Of a DNA stretch of 38,654 nt, positions 8,519-16,388 are shown in pieces. The stretch is from contig JABMJD010000018.1 in NCBI GenBank assembly GCA_013201395.1, positions 1-38,654 on the forward strand. Reading direction: 5' to 3'. The stretch's first letter is position 1, and each line of letters begins with the position of its first letter. Under the pieces are notes generated by a model. The model was not told the origin of the DNA and did no database searches. It was given only the letters and a program-made list of their open reading frames with translations. Both the position numbers and the translations under genes were made by a program. The stretch is from Candidatus Syntrophopropionicum ammoniitolerans. GTDB taxonomy: Bacteria > Bacillota > Desulfotomaculia > Desulfotomaculales > Pelotomaculaceae.

Positions 8519-9487
8519 CTATTCGTTCATTGTTGTGTCCCGTGGCTTTAGTTTTCGACCGGCGATGGTGAGCTTGACAGGTATGAACCTGAAGTGATCC
8601 GGGGGGGTCTGTTTTTTACTCCAGCGGGCTGTAAACCTGATAAATTCCCGCAGGGTTGGAAATAGGTCCCTGTTTTTGGTGACCAGGTAAATGGTTGAAC
8701 TGATTCGCGGCACCAGGACTAAGGTTTTTGTGCCGAATCCCCAATCCATATAGGAAACACCCGAGGGCAGGGCTGCAATGCCAATCCCCTCACGTACCAG
8801 CCCAATAATTGTTTTTACTGAGGAGCAAGTCAATATTATGCGTGGCTTAAAGTTTGCCTCATGACAGGCTTCTTGAAAATCATGGTTGTATCCGGAAGTA
8901 ACAGGCGGTACTATGAAGTTTTCATTCTGTATTTCTTCAAGGCGTACCGTTTTTTTGTTCGCCAGTGGATGGCTATTACTAGTAAGTATAACCATATAAT
9001 CAGTTATTAGAGGGATGCAATGTATGTTTTTTTCATCACAGAGTTGATGGACAAAAGCGGCGTCAATATGGTAATCATGCAACATTTCAAGCAATTCATG
9101 GCATTGGCTCTCCCGCAAACTTAGTTTTACCCGGGGAAAATTTTTTTTAAAGGATGAAACCAGGTTAGGGATGCGGTAATGCCCTGCTACCGGTATGATG
9201 CCTACCTTAAGATCCCCTTTTTCAAATGATACATACCCGTAAACGCACCGGCGTGCATCTATTACCTCTTCCATGATACGTTCGGCGTGAGCGACAAATT
9301 CAGCCCCTGCGGGACTCAACTCAACGGACCGGGTCGTCCTGATGAACAGGCTTACACCCAGTTCGTTTTCCAATTTGTTGATTTGCTGTGACAGCGAAGA
9401 TTGAGATGTTTTAACTTCTTCTGCTGCACGTGTAAAATTATTATGTTTTGCCACAGCCAACACATATTCCAATTGATGCATTTCCAT
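8519..9487 (-). CDS. LysR-family transcriptional regulator
   Basis: Protein of 322 residues. The N-terminal winged helix-turn-helix (HQLEYVLAVAKHNNFTRAAEE followed by TSQSSLSQQINKLE) is typical LysR, and a periplasmic-binding-protein-like effector domain fills the rest. The longest frame starts at 9535, but the ATG at 9487 is preceded by GGGAG at good spacing and gives the usual N-terminus, so I use it. The gene is convergent with ubiX and divergent from the CoA-transferase gene, which fits control of one or both sides; LysR-type BsdA controls bsdBCD in Bacillus in response to salicylate. That the inducer here is an aromatic acid is inference. Confidence 0.92.
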   Translation of the reverse strand: MEMHQLEYVLAVAKHNNFTRAAEEVKTSQSSLSQQINKLENELGVSLFIRTTRSVELSPAGAEFVAHAERIMEEVIDARRCVYGYVSFEKGDLKVGIIPVAGHYRIPNLVSSFKKNFPRVKLSLRESQCHELLEMLHDYHIDAAFVHQLCDEKNIHCIPLITDYMVILTSNSHPLANKKTVRLEEIQNENFIVPPVTSGYNHDFQEACHEANFKPRIILTCSSVKTIIGLVREGIGIAALPSGVSYMDWGFGTKTLVLVPRISSTIYLVTKNRDLFPTLREFIRFTARWSKKQTPPDHFRFIPVKLTIAGRKLKPRDTTMNE

Positions 9488-9555
9488 AATGTCATCTCCC
9501 AGAAATTGTTGTAGCAATAGTAGGTTTTTCAGCAAGCTATTAGTTATATGCCTTA

Positions 9556-9570
9556 ATAAGGTCTATTTAT
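9556..9570. promoter_or_regulatory. candidate LysR-type operator (ATAA-N7-TTAT)
   Basis: ATAA and TTAT form a dyad separated by seven bases, which satisfies the T-N11-A rule of LysR boxes and resembles the ATAC-N7-GTAT site of BenM/CatM-type regulators. It lies about 70 bp upstream of the LysR start, where autoregulatory sites are usual. In AT-rich sequence such a dyad can arise by chance. Confidence 0.35.
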
Positions 9571-9788
9571 CGTTATTTCCAATAGCTATAATTTTTTTTG
9601 TTAGCTCTATTATATACTGTTTTGAGACGAAAAGTAGCAGGGAAACAGGGAAATACCACACCTATCATTAATATGTATAAATGGATCTAATTTGTATATT
9701 AATCGGTTTTACTTATTAATCTAGTCTTTGCATTCCTGGTAAGTGAAGGATAAGGGGGCAAAGTACGGGCCAATTGAACCCAATATAG

Positions 9789-9816
9789 TTTAAAACTGTC
9801 CTGGATATGCTAAAAT
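9789..9816 (+). promoter_or_regulatory. candidate promoter for the CoA-transferase gene
   Basis: A TTTAAA (9789-9794) and TAAAAT (9811-9816) are separated by 16 bp, and the -10 is extended by TGC immediately upstream. A transcript would start near 9823, about 60 bp before the start codon. The -35 is weak. Confidence 0.4.
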
Positions 9817-9883
9817 CAAAAAGTGATCCCAAGAGATCCTTTATAAGATCCTATTATCCTTTAAACAGGAAGGGGAAAAATTA

Positions 9884-11443
9884 ATGTCCAAGGTTATTAG
9901 CCCGGAAAGGGCTGCTGAGTTAATTCCAGACGGTGCCTGCGTGGCATGGACTACAGCGACTCTGTGTGGTTTTGCAGAAGAGGTAGCAGGTGCCATGCAG
10001 AAACATTTTCTTGCCACAGGGCATCCCAAAAATCTATTCATTACGCACAGCTGCGGTTGCGGCGACTATCATGAAAGGGGTCTTAGCCATTTTGCCCATG
10101 AGGGCATGGTCAGGAAGCATGTTGGCGGGCATATCGGTGAGTCTCCCAAATACTGCAAATTAGTGCGTGAAAATAAAATAGAGTGCCACCTGCTGCCACA
10201 GGGGGTAATGACCCAATTATGGCGACAAATAGCGGGAAAAAGGATTGGTGTAATTACCAAGGTGGGTCTGGGTACATATGTGGATCCCCGTTTAGAGGGT
10301 GGCAAGGCCAACGAAATCACCAAAGATGATATGGTGAAAGTGATTGAGTTTGAGGGTGAGGAGTATTTGTATTATAAAACATTTCCTATTGATGTGGCGG
10401 TGATCCGGGGGACTACCTGTGATGAAGAAGGAAATTTAACTATGGATCAGGAATGTTTGTTCCTGGAATCACTGCAACTGGCTACTGCAGCCAAAAATAA
10501 CGGCGGTATTGTTATCGCCCAGACGCAGTATGTATGCCTGCCCGGCACACTTCACCCCAAAACTGTAAATGTGCCGGGGGCCCTGGTTGACTATATTGTG
10601 GTTGCCAAACCAGAAAATCATATGCAGACAAAAGCAACTTATCTTAACCCGTGCTTCAGCGGCGACATCAAGATGCCTCTTGCCGGTGTGCCGCCTCTTC
10701 CACTTGATGAGCGCAAGATTATTGGCCGCCGGGCGGCTATGGAACTGCGGCCTGGGGTTGTGGTCAATATGGGCATAGGCATGCCGGAGGGGGTGTCCGG
10801 CGTAGCCGGGGAAGAAGGCATTGCAGACATGCTGACTCTAACCACCGAGTTGGGTAATTTTGGGGGTGTCCCGGCGAAAAACCCTAATTTTCCGGCCTCC
10901 TGGAACCCGGTTTGTACAATCGAGCATCCCAGCATGTTTGATTTTTATGACGGCGGCGGGTTGGATATATGCTTTTTGGGGGCAGCCCAGGTGGATCGGG
11001 AAGGAAACACCAATGTCAGTAAGTTTGGTGATCGGGTGGCTGGGCCCGGGGGCTATGTAAATATTTCGTCAACAGCCAAAAAGGTAGTCTTTGTGGGGAC
11101 CATGACTGCTGACGCTGATTATGAGGTAAAAAACGGTAGGATCCACATTATAAAGGAAGGTGATATCAAAAAATACGTAAATAAGGTTACTCAAGTAACC
11201 TTCAGCGGTAGAAACTCTCTGGAGAACAAACAAAAAATAATTTATGTCACTGAACGTGCTGTCTTTACCCTGGAAAAAGGGGAATTAACCCTCATTGAAA
11301 TTGCGCCGGGCCTGGACCTGGCCAAAGACATATTGGCAGTGATGGAATTTGCACCGAAAATCTCCCCTAAATTAAAAGAGATGCCGCAAGAAATATTTCT
11401 GCCTGTATGGGGAAAACTTAAACAAATTATTGAGGCATACTAG
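9884..11443 (+). CDS. family I CoA-transferase (propionate/acyl CoA-transferase type)
   Basis: Protein of 519 residues holding both halves of a family I CoA-transferase in one chain, the layout of propionate CoA-transferase and acetoacetyl-CoA transferase fusions. The second half has the MGIGMPEGVSGVAGEE segment and the catalytic glutamate in TTELGNFGGVP (E322). The first half contains CDEEGNLTMDQE and the family segment VPGALVDYIVVAKPE. Its probable job is to move CoA from acetyl-CoA or another donor to an organic acid. Its place beside the aromatic decarboxylase genes and a tautomerase suggests an aromatic or ring-cleavage acid as acceptor, but the fermentation acids propionate, acrylate or lactate remain possible. 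Confidence 0.85.
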   Translation: MSKVISPERAAELIPDGACVAWTTATLCGFAEEVAGAMQKHFLATGHPKNLFITHSCGCGDYHERGLSHFAHEGMVRKHVGGHIGESPKYCKLVRENKIECHLLPQGVMTQLWRQIAGKRIGVITKVGLGTYVDPRLEGGKANEITKDDMVKVIEFEGEEYLYYKTFPIDVAVIRGTTCDEEGNLTMDQECLFLESLQLATAAKNNGGIVIAQTQYVCLPGTLHPKTVNVPGALVDYIVVAKPENHMQTKATYLNPCFSGDIKMPLAGVPPLPLDERKIIGRRAAMELRPGVVVNMGIGMPEGVSGVAGEEGIADMLTLTTELGNFGGVPAKNPNFPASWNPVCTIEHPSMFDFYDGGGLDICFLGAAQVDREGNTNVSKFGDRVAGPGGYVNISSTAKKVVFVGTMTADADYEVKNGRIHIIKEGDIKKYVNKVTQVTFSGRNSLENKQKIIYVTERAVFTLEKGELTLIEIAPGLDLAKDILAVMEFAPKISPKLKEMPQEIFLPVWGKLKQIIEAY

Positions 11444-11495
11444 ACATCGCCGGGGGAAATAGGTATAGCAAAATATTATTAAGGGAGGGCGTAAT

Positions 11496-11690
11496 ATGCC
11501 GCTTATTACTTTAGAAGCAGGCCGGATGGATAAAAACCAGAAGGATCAACTGATTACGGAATTTACCCGGGTCGCCAGCGATATTTTAAATATCCCGCCG
11601 GATGCCTTTGTAGTGTATTTGAAAGAAAATGAACCGGACAACATTGGTGTTGGAGGAAAACCACTGAGCAAGGTTTTAGAAGGTAAATAA
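11496..11690 (+). CDS. 4-oxalocrotonate tautomerase-like protein
   Basis: A 64-residue protein starting Met-Pro-Leu-Ile-Thr-Leu-Glu; removal of Met would expose the catalytic Pro1 of the tautomerase superfamily. Length (about 62 residues after processing), the KNQKDQLITEFTRVASDIL helix and the IGVGGKPLS segment fit the 4-OT family; I cannot see the usual Arg pair clearly (only R10 near the N-terminus). AAGGGAGGG sits just upstream of the ATG. It probably shares a transcript with the CoA-transferase (52-bp gap) and ends before a strong terminator. A role in keto-enol isomerisation of an acid intermediate is inferred from family and context. Confidence 0.8.
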   Translation: MPLITLEAGRMDKNQKDQLITEFTRVASDILNIPPDAFVVYLKENEPDNIGVGGKPLSKVLEGK

Positions 11691-11729
11691 GGCAGGTCGG
11701 GAAGGGTATATAAACTGAGGTAAACGGAG

Positions 11730-11777
11730 CGTCTCTTCTTATTCCCTGGATATCCGGGAATAAAAGGGGCGTTTTTT
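11730..11777 (+). terminator. rho-independent terminator after the tautomerase gene
   Basis: A long hairpin: outer arm CGTCTCTT (11730-11737) with AAGGGGCG (11764-11771) using two G-U pairs, inner arm TTATTCCC (11739-11746) with GGGAATAA (11756-11763), one bulged C, and a run of seven T directly after. Confidence 0.9.
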
Positions 11778-11779
11778 TA

Positions 11780-11801
11780 ATAGTAAATAGTTGTTTACTA
11801 T
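11780..11801. promoter_or_regulatory. palindromic operator candidate for the MarR regulator
   Basis: ATAGTAAA (11780-11787) and TTTACTAT (11794-11801) form perfect 8-bp arms with a 6-bp spacer, a 22-bp dyad typical in size for a MarR dimer. It covers the -35 element of the marR promoter, so binding would block transcription of the marR-ABC operon. Confidence 0.6.
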
Positions 11802-11819
11802 CTGGCTAATTCATAATAT
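11791..11819 (+). promoter_or_regulatory. sigma-A type promoter of the marR-ABC exporter operon
   Basis: TTGTTT (11791-11796) and TAATAT (11814-11819) are separated by 17 bp. The predicted start near 11826 is about 17 bp before the marR ATG. The -35 lies inside the palindromic operator candidate. Confidence 0.55.
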
Positions 11820-11842
11820 ACTATTTCTGTTGAAAAAGGCTT

Positions 11843-12325
11843 ATGTCGGGGGGGTTTAGGATCAGTCATTTAGAAAATGTGGCCGATGATTTTTTTGCGC
11901 TTTTGTCTGACATGCGGGATGGGTTTATGAGACCCTTGGAACAAAAAAGGCGTTGCCAGCTGGGCCATGTGCAGCATTTTGCGGTTGCTGTCCTATGTAG
12001 AAAAGGCTCTTTATCAATGTCGGCATTGGCCCAGGAAATGCAGATTTCAAAACAACAGCTAACACCACTTGTATACAAATTAATCAACCAGGGCTTGTTG
12101 ACCAAAAAAAAGGATCAGGATGATCGGCGGGTTGTTCGTATAGAAATTACCGAACAGGGTAGGAACATGTTCAGGGAATTATTTGCAGAGCTCAAACAGG
12201 ATTTTGTTGAAAGATTGAAAATACTGCCGGATGAAGAAATTGATGAACTGGGTTGGATGTTGAAAAGAATCCGTGAGATCCTGGGGAATATGGAAAAAGC
12301 GCCAATACAGGACCGGCCTAACTAG
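11843..12325 (+). CDS. MarR-family transcriptional regulator
   Basis: A 160-residue winged-helix protein. The helix-turn-helix is seen in KGSLSMSALAQEMQISKQQLTPLVYKLINQGL, and the wing in KKKDQDDRRVVRIEITEQG with the conserved DxRxxxxxLT-like pattern of MarR proteins. It is 29 bp upstream of the first of two ABC exporter genes, and a palindrome covers its own promoter, so autorepression with derepression by a transported or toxic compound is the natural model (inference). Only a weak ribosome binding site precedes the ATG at 11843. Confidence 0.9.
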   Translation: MSGGFRISHLENVADDFFALLSDMRDGFMRPLEQKRRCQLGHVQHFAVAVLCRKGSLSMSALAQEMQISKQQLTPLVYKLINQGLLTKKKDQDDRRVVRIEITEQGRNMFRELFAELKQDFVERLKILPDEEIDELGWMLKRIREILGNMEKAPIQDRPN

Positions 12326-12354
12326 CTAGTTGAACTAAACGGGGATTGATATAG

Positions 12355-14082
12355 ATGTTAAAATTATTTCGGTTTTTAAGGCCCTATTGCTGGGGCCTGT
12401 TCTGGGTAATCCTAATTCTTTTTGCCCAGTCTATAGCTGAGCTCTACCTGCCTACATTGATGGCGGAAGTCGTTGATAACGGCATGATGAAGGGAGACAC
12501 AGGCTATATTCTAGAATATGGCAGCTATATGTTAGTGGTGGCCCTGGCCAGCAGCTTTTGCGCTGTAGCCGGCAGCTACCTGGCGGCCAGAATTGGCATG
12601 GGTTTTGGACGGGACGTCCGGGACAACGTGTTTTCACGTGTGGAGAGCTATTCCCTGCATGAGTTCGACCGGATTGGTACTGCTTCCCTGATTACCAGGA
12701 CCACCAACGATATTGTCCAGATGCAGACACTGGTAATCATGGGCCTGCGTTTTATGGTATTCGCCCCAATCATGTGTGTGGGCGGGATCATTATGGCTTA
12801 CTCCAAGGACAAACAACTGACTTTGATCCTGGCTGTAGTGCTGCCGGTGATGATGTTACTGATCGCTATCCTGGCCACATATATTGTCCCTTTATTTAAG
12901 GCCATGCAGATTAAACTGGACAAAGTTAACCTGGTCCTGCGCGAAAATCTGACCGGCATCAGGGTCATCAGGGCTTTTAATAGATTGAGCGCCGAAAATA
13001 AACGGTTTGAGACAGCCAACCGTGATCTGACCGATAATGCCATCAGGGTGAATAAAATAATGGCTCTGGTGCAGCCGGTGATGATGGTTTTTATGAATCT
13101 AACCTCTGTGGCCATTATCTGGTTCGGCGGAATTCGCATCGGCCGGGATATGATGCAGGTGGGCGATATGATGGCCTTTATTCAGTATGCTATGCAGGTG
13201 ATGTTCTCCATTATTATGGTCACGGTGATGTTTGTGATGGTACCCCGGGCCCAGGCTTCGGCAACCAGGGTAAATGAGGTACTGGATATGGAACCCGGCA
13301 TAGTAGATCCACCCCAGGGTCTAGCCGGCTGTGGACAGGGGGGGACTGTAGAGTTTCGGGACGTCACTTTCAGTTATCCCGGCGCCGAGTTGCCTGTCAT
13401 CAGCAATATAACCTTCGCTGCTAACCCTGGTGAAGTTACCGCTATAATTGGTGGTACCGGTTCCGGTAAATCCACACTAATCAATCTCATCCCCCGTTTT
13501 TATGATGTGGATAGCGGGTCGGTGCTGGTGGATGGTGTTGACGTCAGACAGGTAAGTCAAAAGGATCTGCGGGCCAAAATTGGTTTCGTGCCCCAAACTC
13601 CAATTCTATTCAGTGGGACAGTAGCCGAGAATATTCGTTATGGCAAGATTGATGCTACAAATGAGGAGATTAGCCACGCTGCGGAGATCGCCCAGGCAAG
13701 CGACTTTATTACCGGGCTGAAGGATGGGTACGAGTCGGTGATTGCTCAGGGGGGAACAAATTTATCCGGCGGGCAAAAACAACGGCTGGCCATTGCCCGG
13801 GCCCTGGTCCGCAGGCCCGGCATATATATTCTGGACGATAGTTTTTCTGCCCTGGATTTTAAGACTGATGCCCGTCTGCGGGCAGCCTTGCGCAAGGAGA
13901 CAGCTGCTTCCACGGTGATTATTGTGGCCCAGCGGGTAGGAACGGTAATGGATGCGGATAGAATTATTGTACTGGACGAGGGGCGGATTGCCGGCATGGG
14001 TAGACACCGGGAGCTGCTGGACTCGTGCCTTGTCTATCGTGAAATAGTATCTTCCCAATTATCGGTAGAGGAGACGGCATAG
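12355..14082 (+). CDS. heterodimeric ABC exporter subunit with degenerate ATP site
   Basis: Protein of 575 residues: six membrane segments (ABC exporter type I, about 1-310) then a nucleotide-binding domain. Walker A is GGTGSGKST near residue 366 and the signature is a canonical LSGGQKQ. After Walker B the catalytic glutamate is replaced by aspartate (ILDDSFSALD, D495), and the H-loop histidine is replaced by glutamine (AQRVGTV, Q526). This is the pattern of the degenerate-site partner in heterodimeric exporters such as TM287/288, LmrCD and YheI/YheH. It should pair with the next gene product, export drugs or lipophilic compounds, and be repressed by the MarR protein upstream. The substrate is not predictable. 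Confidence 0.9.
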   Translation: MLKLFRFLRPYCWGLFWVILILFAQSIAELYLPTLMAEVVDNGMMKGDTGYILEYGSYMLVVALASSFCAVAGSYLAARIGMGFGRDVRDNVFSRVESYSLHEFDRIGTASLITRTTNDIVQMQTLVIMGLRFMVFAPIMCVGGIIMAYSKDKQLTLILAVVLPVMMLLIAILATYIVPLFKAMQIKLDKVNLVLRENLTGIRVIRAFNRLSAENKRFETANRDLTDNAIRVNKIMALVQPVMMVFMNLTSVAIIWFGGIRIGRDMMQVGDMMAFIQYAMQVMFSIIMVTVMFVMVPRAQASATRVNEVLDMEPGIVDPPQGLAGCGQGGTVEFRDVTFSYPGAELPVISNITFAANPGEVTAIIGGTGSGKSTLINLIPRFYDVDSGSVLVDGVDVRQVSQKDLRAKIGFVPQTPILFSGTVAENIRYGKIDATNEEISHAAEIAQASDFITGLKDGYESVIAQGGTNLSGGQKQRLAIARALVRRPGIYILDDSFSALDFKTDARLRAALRKETAASTVIIVAQRVGTVMDADRIIVLDEGRIAGMGRHRELLDSCLVYREIVSSQLSVEETA

Positions 14083-14086
14083 TAGT

Positions 14087-16021
14087 ATGAGAACACAAAA
14101 ATCACAGGGAACCATCCACCGGGGCCCGGGAAGACGCGGTGGACATGGCCGTCATATGATGGGACCGGCGGAAAAGGCCAGGGACTTTAAGGGTACCCTC
14201 AAGAGGCTTACCAGGTATCTGGCGCCGGAAAAATACAGGTTTGTTGCAGTGTTTTTTCTGGCTGCAGCCAGCACTATTTTCGCCATTATCGGCCCCAAAA
14301 TCATGGGGAAGGCTACAACCAAATTAGCTGAGGGGGTAATGGCTCGATACGCCCATTTTAAGCAGCTTTATACTGCCATGCAGGAAAACATGCCTACTGC
14401 AGTAATCGATAAACTAAGGGAACAACCTGTTCCCGGTTTTGACTTTGACTATATCGGCCGGATCCTGCTCTTGCTGGTGGCTCTTTATCTAATTAGTGCC
14501 CTATGTAGTTACATTATGGGCTATATTATGTCCGGCGTGTCCCAGAACACTGTTTATAGGATGCGTAATGATGTTAAGGATAAGTTGGATAAACTGCCGC
14601 TTAAATATTTTGACCAGCGGACATATGGTGAAATTCTCAGCCGGGTTACAAACGATATGGACAATATAGCAACCACGCTGCAGCAGAGTCTAATCCAGTT
14701 AATCACCTCCTTCATCACTGTCATCGGCATTCTGATTATGATGCTGACTATTAGCCCACTGATGACGTTAATTGCCCTGGTTTCATTACCAATCAGCATG
14801 TTGATTACCGTGCAGATCACCAAGCGGTCCCAGAAGTACTTTGCGGCACAGCAGAAAAGCATTGGAGAAATCAATGGTCATGTGGAGGAAATGTACGCCG
14901 GCCATAAAATCGTGCGGGTCTTCGGCCACGAGGAAAGATCTGTTGAAAAATTCAAGGAAATCAATGAAAAGCTGTATCAGGTCGGCTGGAAGGCCCAGTT
15001 CATGTCCGGTGTTATTTTTCCGGCCCTGAGCTTTGTCAGTAATATCGGCTATGTTGTTATCTGCGTTGTGGGTGGCCTGCTGGTGGCGAAAAGGCAGATT
15101 GAAATTGGTGATATCCAGGCTTTTATCCAGTACATCAGGCAGTTTACCCACCCCATTGTTCAGGTGGCCAATATAGCCAATATATTGCAATCTACTGTGG
15201 CTTCGGCCGAACGGGTTTTTGAAATCCTGGATGAGGAGGAACAGGTTCCCGACAGCGGGGACACGGCAGTGATTAAATTCCCCAGAGGGCGGGTTAAGTT
15301 CGAACATGTGAAATTTGGCTATAAGGATGACGAACCGCTAATGGAGGATCTGAACATAAATATCAAAGAGGGCAGCACCGTGGCCATTGTTGGGCCTACC
15401 GGAGCAGGGAAGACCACCCTGGTGAACCTGATCATGCGCTTTTATGAGGTGCAGGGCGGCCGCATTACTATTGACGGTATTGATATTAGAGATATGAAGC
15501 GGGGGGACCTACGCACCATGTTCGGTATGGTTCTCCAGGATACCTGGCTTTTTAACGGTACCATTAGGGATAATATCGCTTATGGACGGGAAGGGGCGAC
15601 AGAGGAGGAAGTTCTTTGGGCGGCCCAGGCAGCCAATGCCGACCACTTTATCAAAACGTTGCCCCACGGTTATGACACCCTCTTGAATGAGGAAGCCTCC
15701 AATATATCACAAGGACAGAAACAGTTGCTGACCATAGCCCGGGCCATTCTGGCCGATCCGGCGATCTTAATCCTGGATGAAGCTACCAGCAACATTGACA
15801 CCAGGACAGAAATATTAATCAAGCGGGCTATGGCCGGCTTGATGAAGGGCCGAACCAGTTTTGTCATCGCCCACCGGCTTTCCACAATACGTGATGCAGG
15901 CCTGATTCTGGTAATGAACAAAGGGGCGATCATCGAACAAGGCAACCATGAGAAGCTGCTGGCCCAGGGCGGCTTCTACGCCGAACTTTACCACAGCCAG
16001 TTCACCGAGGCCAGTGCCTAG
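14087..16021 (+). CDS. heterodimeric ABC exporter subunit with catalytic ATP site
   Basis: Protein of 644 residues, four bases after its partner gene. A basic, glycine-rich N-terminal tail of about 45 residues precedes six membrane segments and an extra loop (about 85-125) between the first two. The nucleotide-binding domain has Walker A GPTGAGKTT, Walker B with the catalytic glutamate (ILDEATSNID, E565) and the H-loop histidine (IAHRLST, H596). Its signature is ISQGQKQ in place of LSGGQ. Together with the upstream subunit this makes one competent site (Walker motifs here, LSGGQ from the partner) and one degenerate site, the usual heterodimer design. YheH/LmrD/TM288 are the closest named types. 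Confidence 0.9.
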   Translation: MRTQKSQGTIHRGPGRRGGHGRHMMGPAEKARDFKGTLKRLTRYLAPEKYRFVAVFFLAAASTIFAIIGPKIMGKATTKLAEGVMARYAHFKQLYTAMQENMPTAVIDKLREQPVPGFDFDYIGRILLLLVALYLISALCSYIMGYIMSGVSQNTVYRMRNDVKDKLDKLPLKYFDQRTYGEILSRVTNDMDNIATTLQQSLIQLITSFITVIGILIMMLTISPLMTLIALVSLPISMLITVQITKRSQKYFAAQQKSIGEINGHVEEMYAGHKIVRVFGHEERSVEKFKEINEKLYQVGWKAQFMSGVIFPALSFVSNIGYVVICVVGGLLVAKRQIEIGDIQAFIQYIRQFTHPIVQVANIANILQSTVASAERVFEILDEEEQVPDSGDTAVIKFPRGRVKFEHVKFGYKDDEPLMEDLNINIKEGSTVAIVGPTGAGKTTLVNLIMRFYEVQGGRITIDGIDIRDMKRGDLRTMFGMVLQDTWLFNGTIRDNIAYGREGATEEEVLWAAQAANADHFIKTLPHGYDTLLNEEASNISQGQKQLLTIARAILADPAILILDEATSNIDTRTEILIKRAMAGLMKGRTSFVIAHRLSTIRDAGLILVMNKGAIIEQGNHEKLLAQGGFYAELYHSQFTEASA

Positions 16022-16122
16022 AAGAGACCAGGGACGCCAGGTGGTAGGGGCACTACCGGTATTCTATTTTGCCCCGGAGCGTGGCAGGTGCCTGTTCCCG
16101 GCCCAGTGTTCATTATTAACCC

Positions 16123-16151
16123 TTTCCGCCCGTTTCATAAAATGCTATAAT
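16123..16151 (+). promoter_or_regulatory. extended -10 promoter for the small Cys-rich gene
   Basis: TATAAT at 16146-16151 is preceded by TGC, forming an extended -10. A weak TTTCCG lies 17 bp upstream (16123-16128). The predicted start near 16158 gives a leader of about 24 bases containing GGAGGGTG. Confidence 0.5.
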
Positions 16152-16181
16152 TAAGAAAATATGGGTTTGGAGGGTGATTAA

Positions 16182-16382
16182 ATGTTATGTCAGCTTTGTA
16201 AAGAGCGGGTTGCCTGTATCCAGTGCATGGAATGCGGGATTCATTTGTGTAGTCACTGCGTCAAACTCGATCTATATGGTACTGGTTGTGGGTGCATCGG
16301 TCCCATCCACATGTGTCCCACTTGTTTTGAAAAGAGCTGGTTGCCTTCGGGCATCACAGCAAAATCCTACCAGGCTTTTTAG
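16182..16382 (+). CDS. small cysteine-rich putative zinc-binding protein
   Basis: A 66-residue protein with eleven cysteines, mostly as CxxC pairs (CQLC at 3-6, CIQC, CMECGIHLCSHC, CGC and CPTC) plus three histidines. The order resembles a B-box/RING-like or treble-clef zinc cluster, but I recognise no named family. GGAGGG lies eight bases before the ATG, and an extended -10 promoter precedes it, so this is probably a real gene. It ends six bases before the convergent aldo/keto reductase gene. Function unknown; metal or iron-sulfur binding is inferred from cysteine spacing only. Confidence 0.7.
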   Translation: MLCQLCKERVACIQCMECGIHLCSHCVKLDLYGTGCGCIGPIHMCPTCFEKSWLPSGITAKSYQAF

Positions 16383-16388
16383 GTAGTC

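Larger units (their letters stand above)
9488..9883. other. divergent intergenic region between the LysR gene and the CoA-transferase gene
   Basis: About 400 AT-rich bases with no convincing gene. It holds a LysR-type dyad close to the regulator's start and a plausible promoter for the CoA-transferase gene near its right end (listed separately). On the minus strand an ATTATA at about 9609-9614 reads as a TATAAT -10 for the LysR gene. The motif GATCC recurs three times between 9825 and 9855, just before the CoA-transferase ribosome binding site. Confidence 0.5.
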
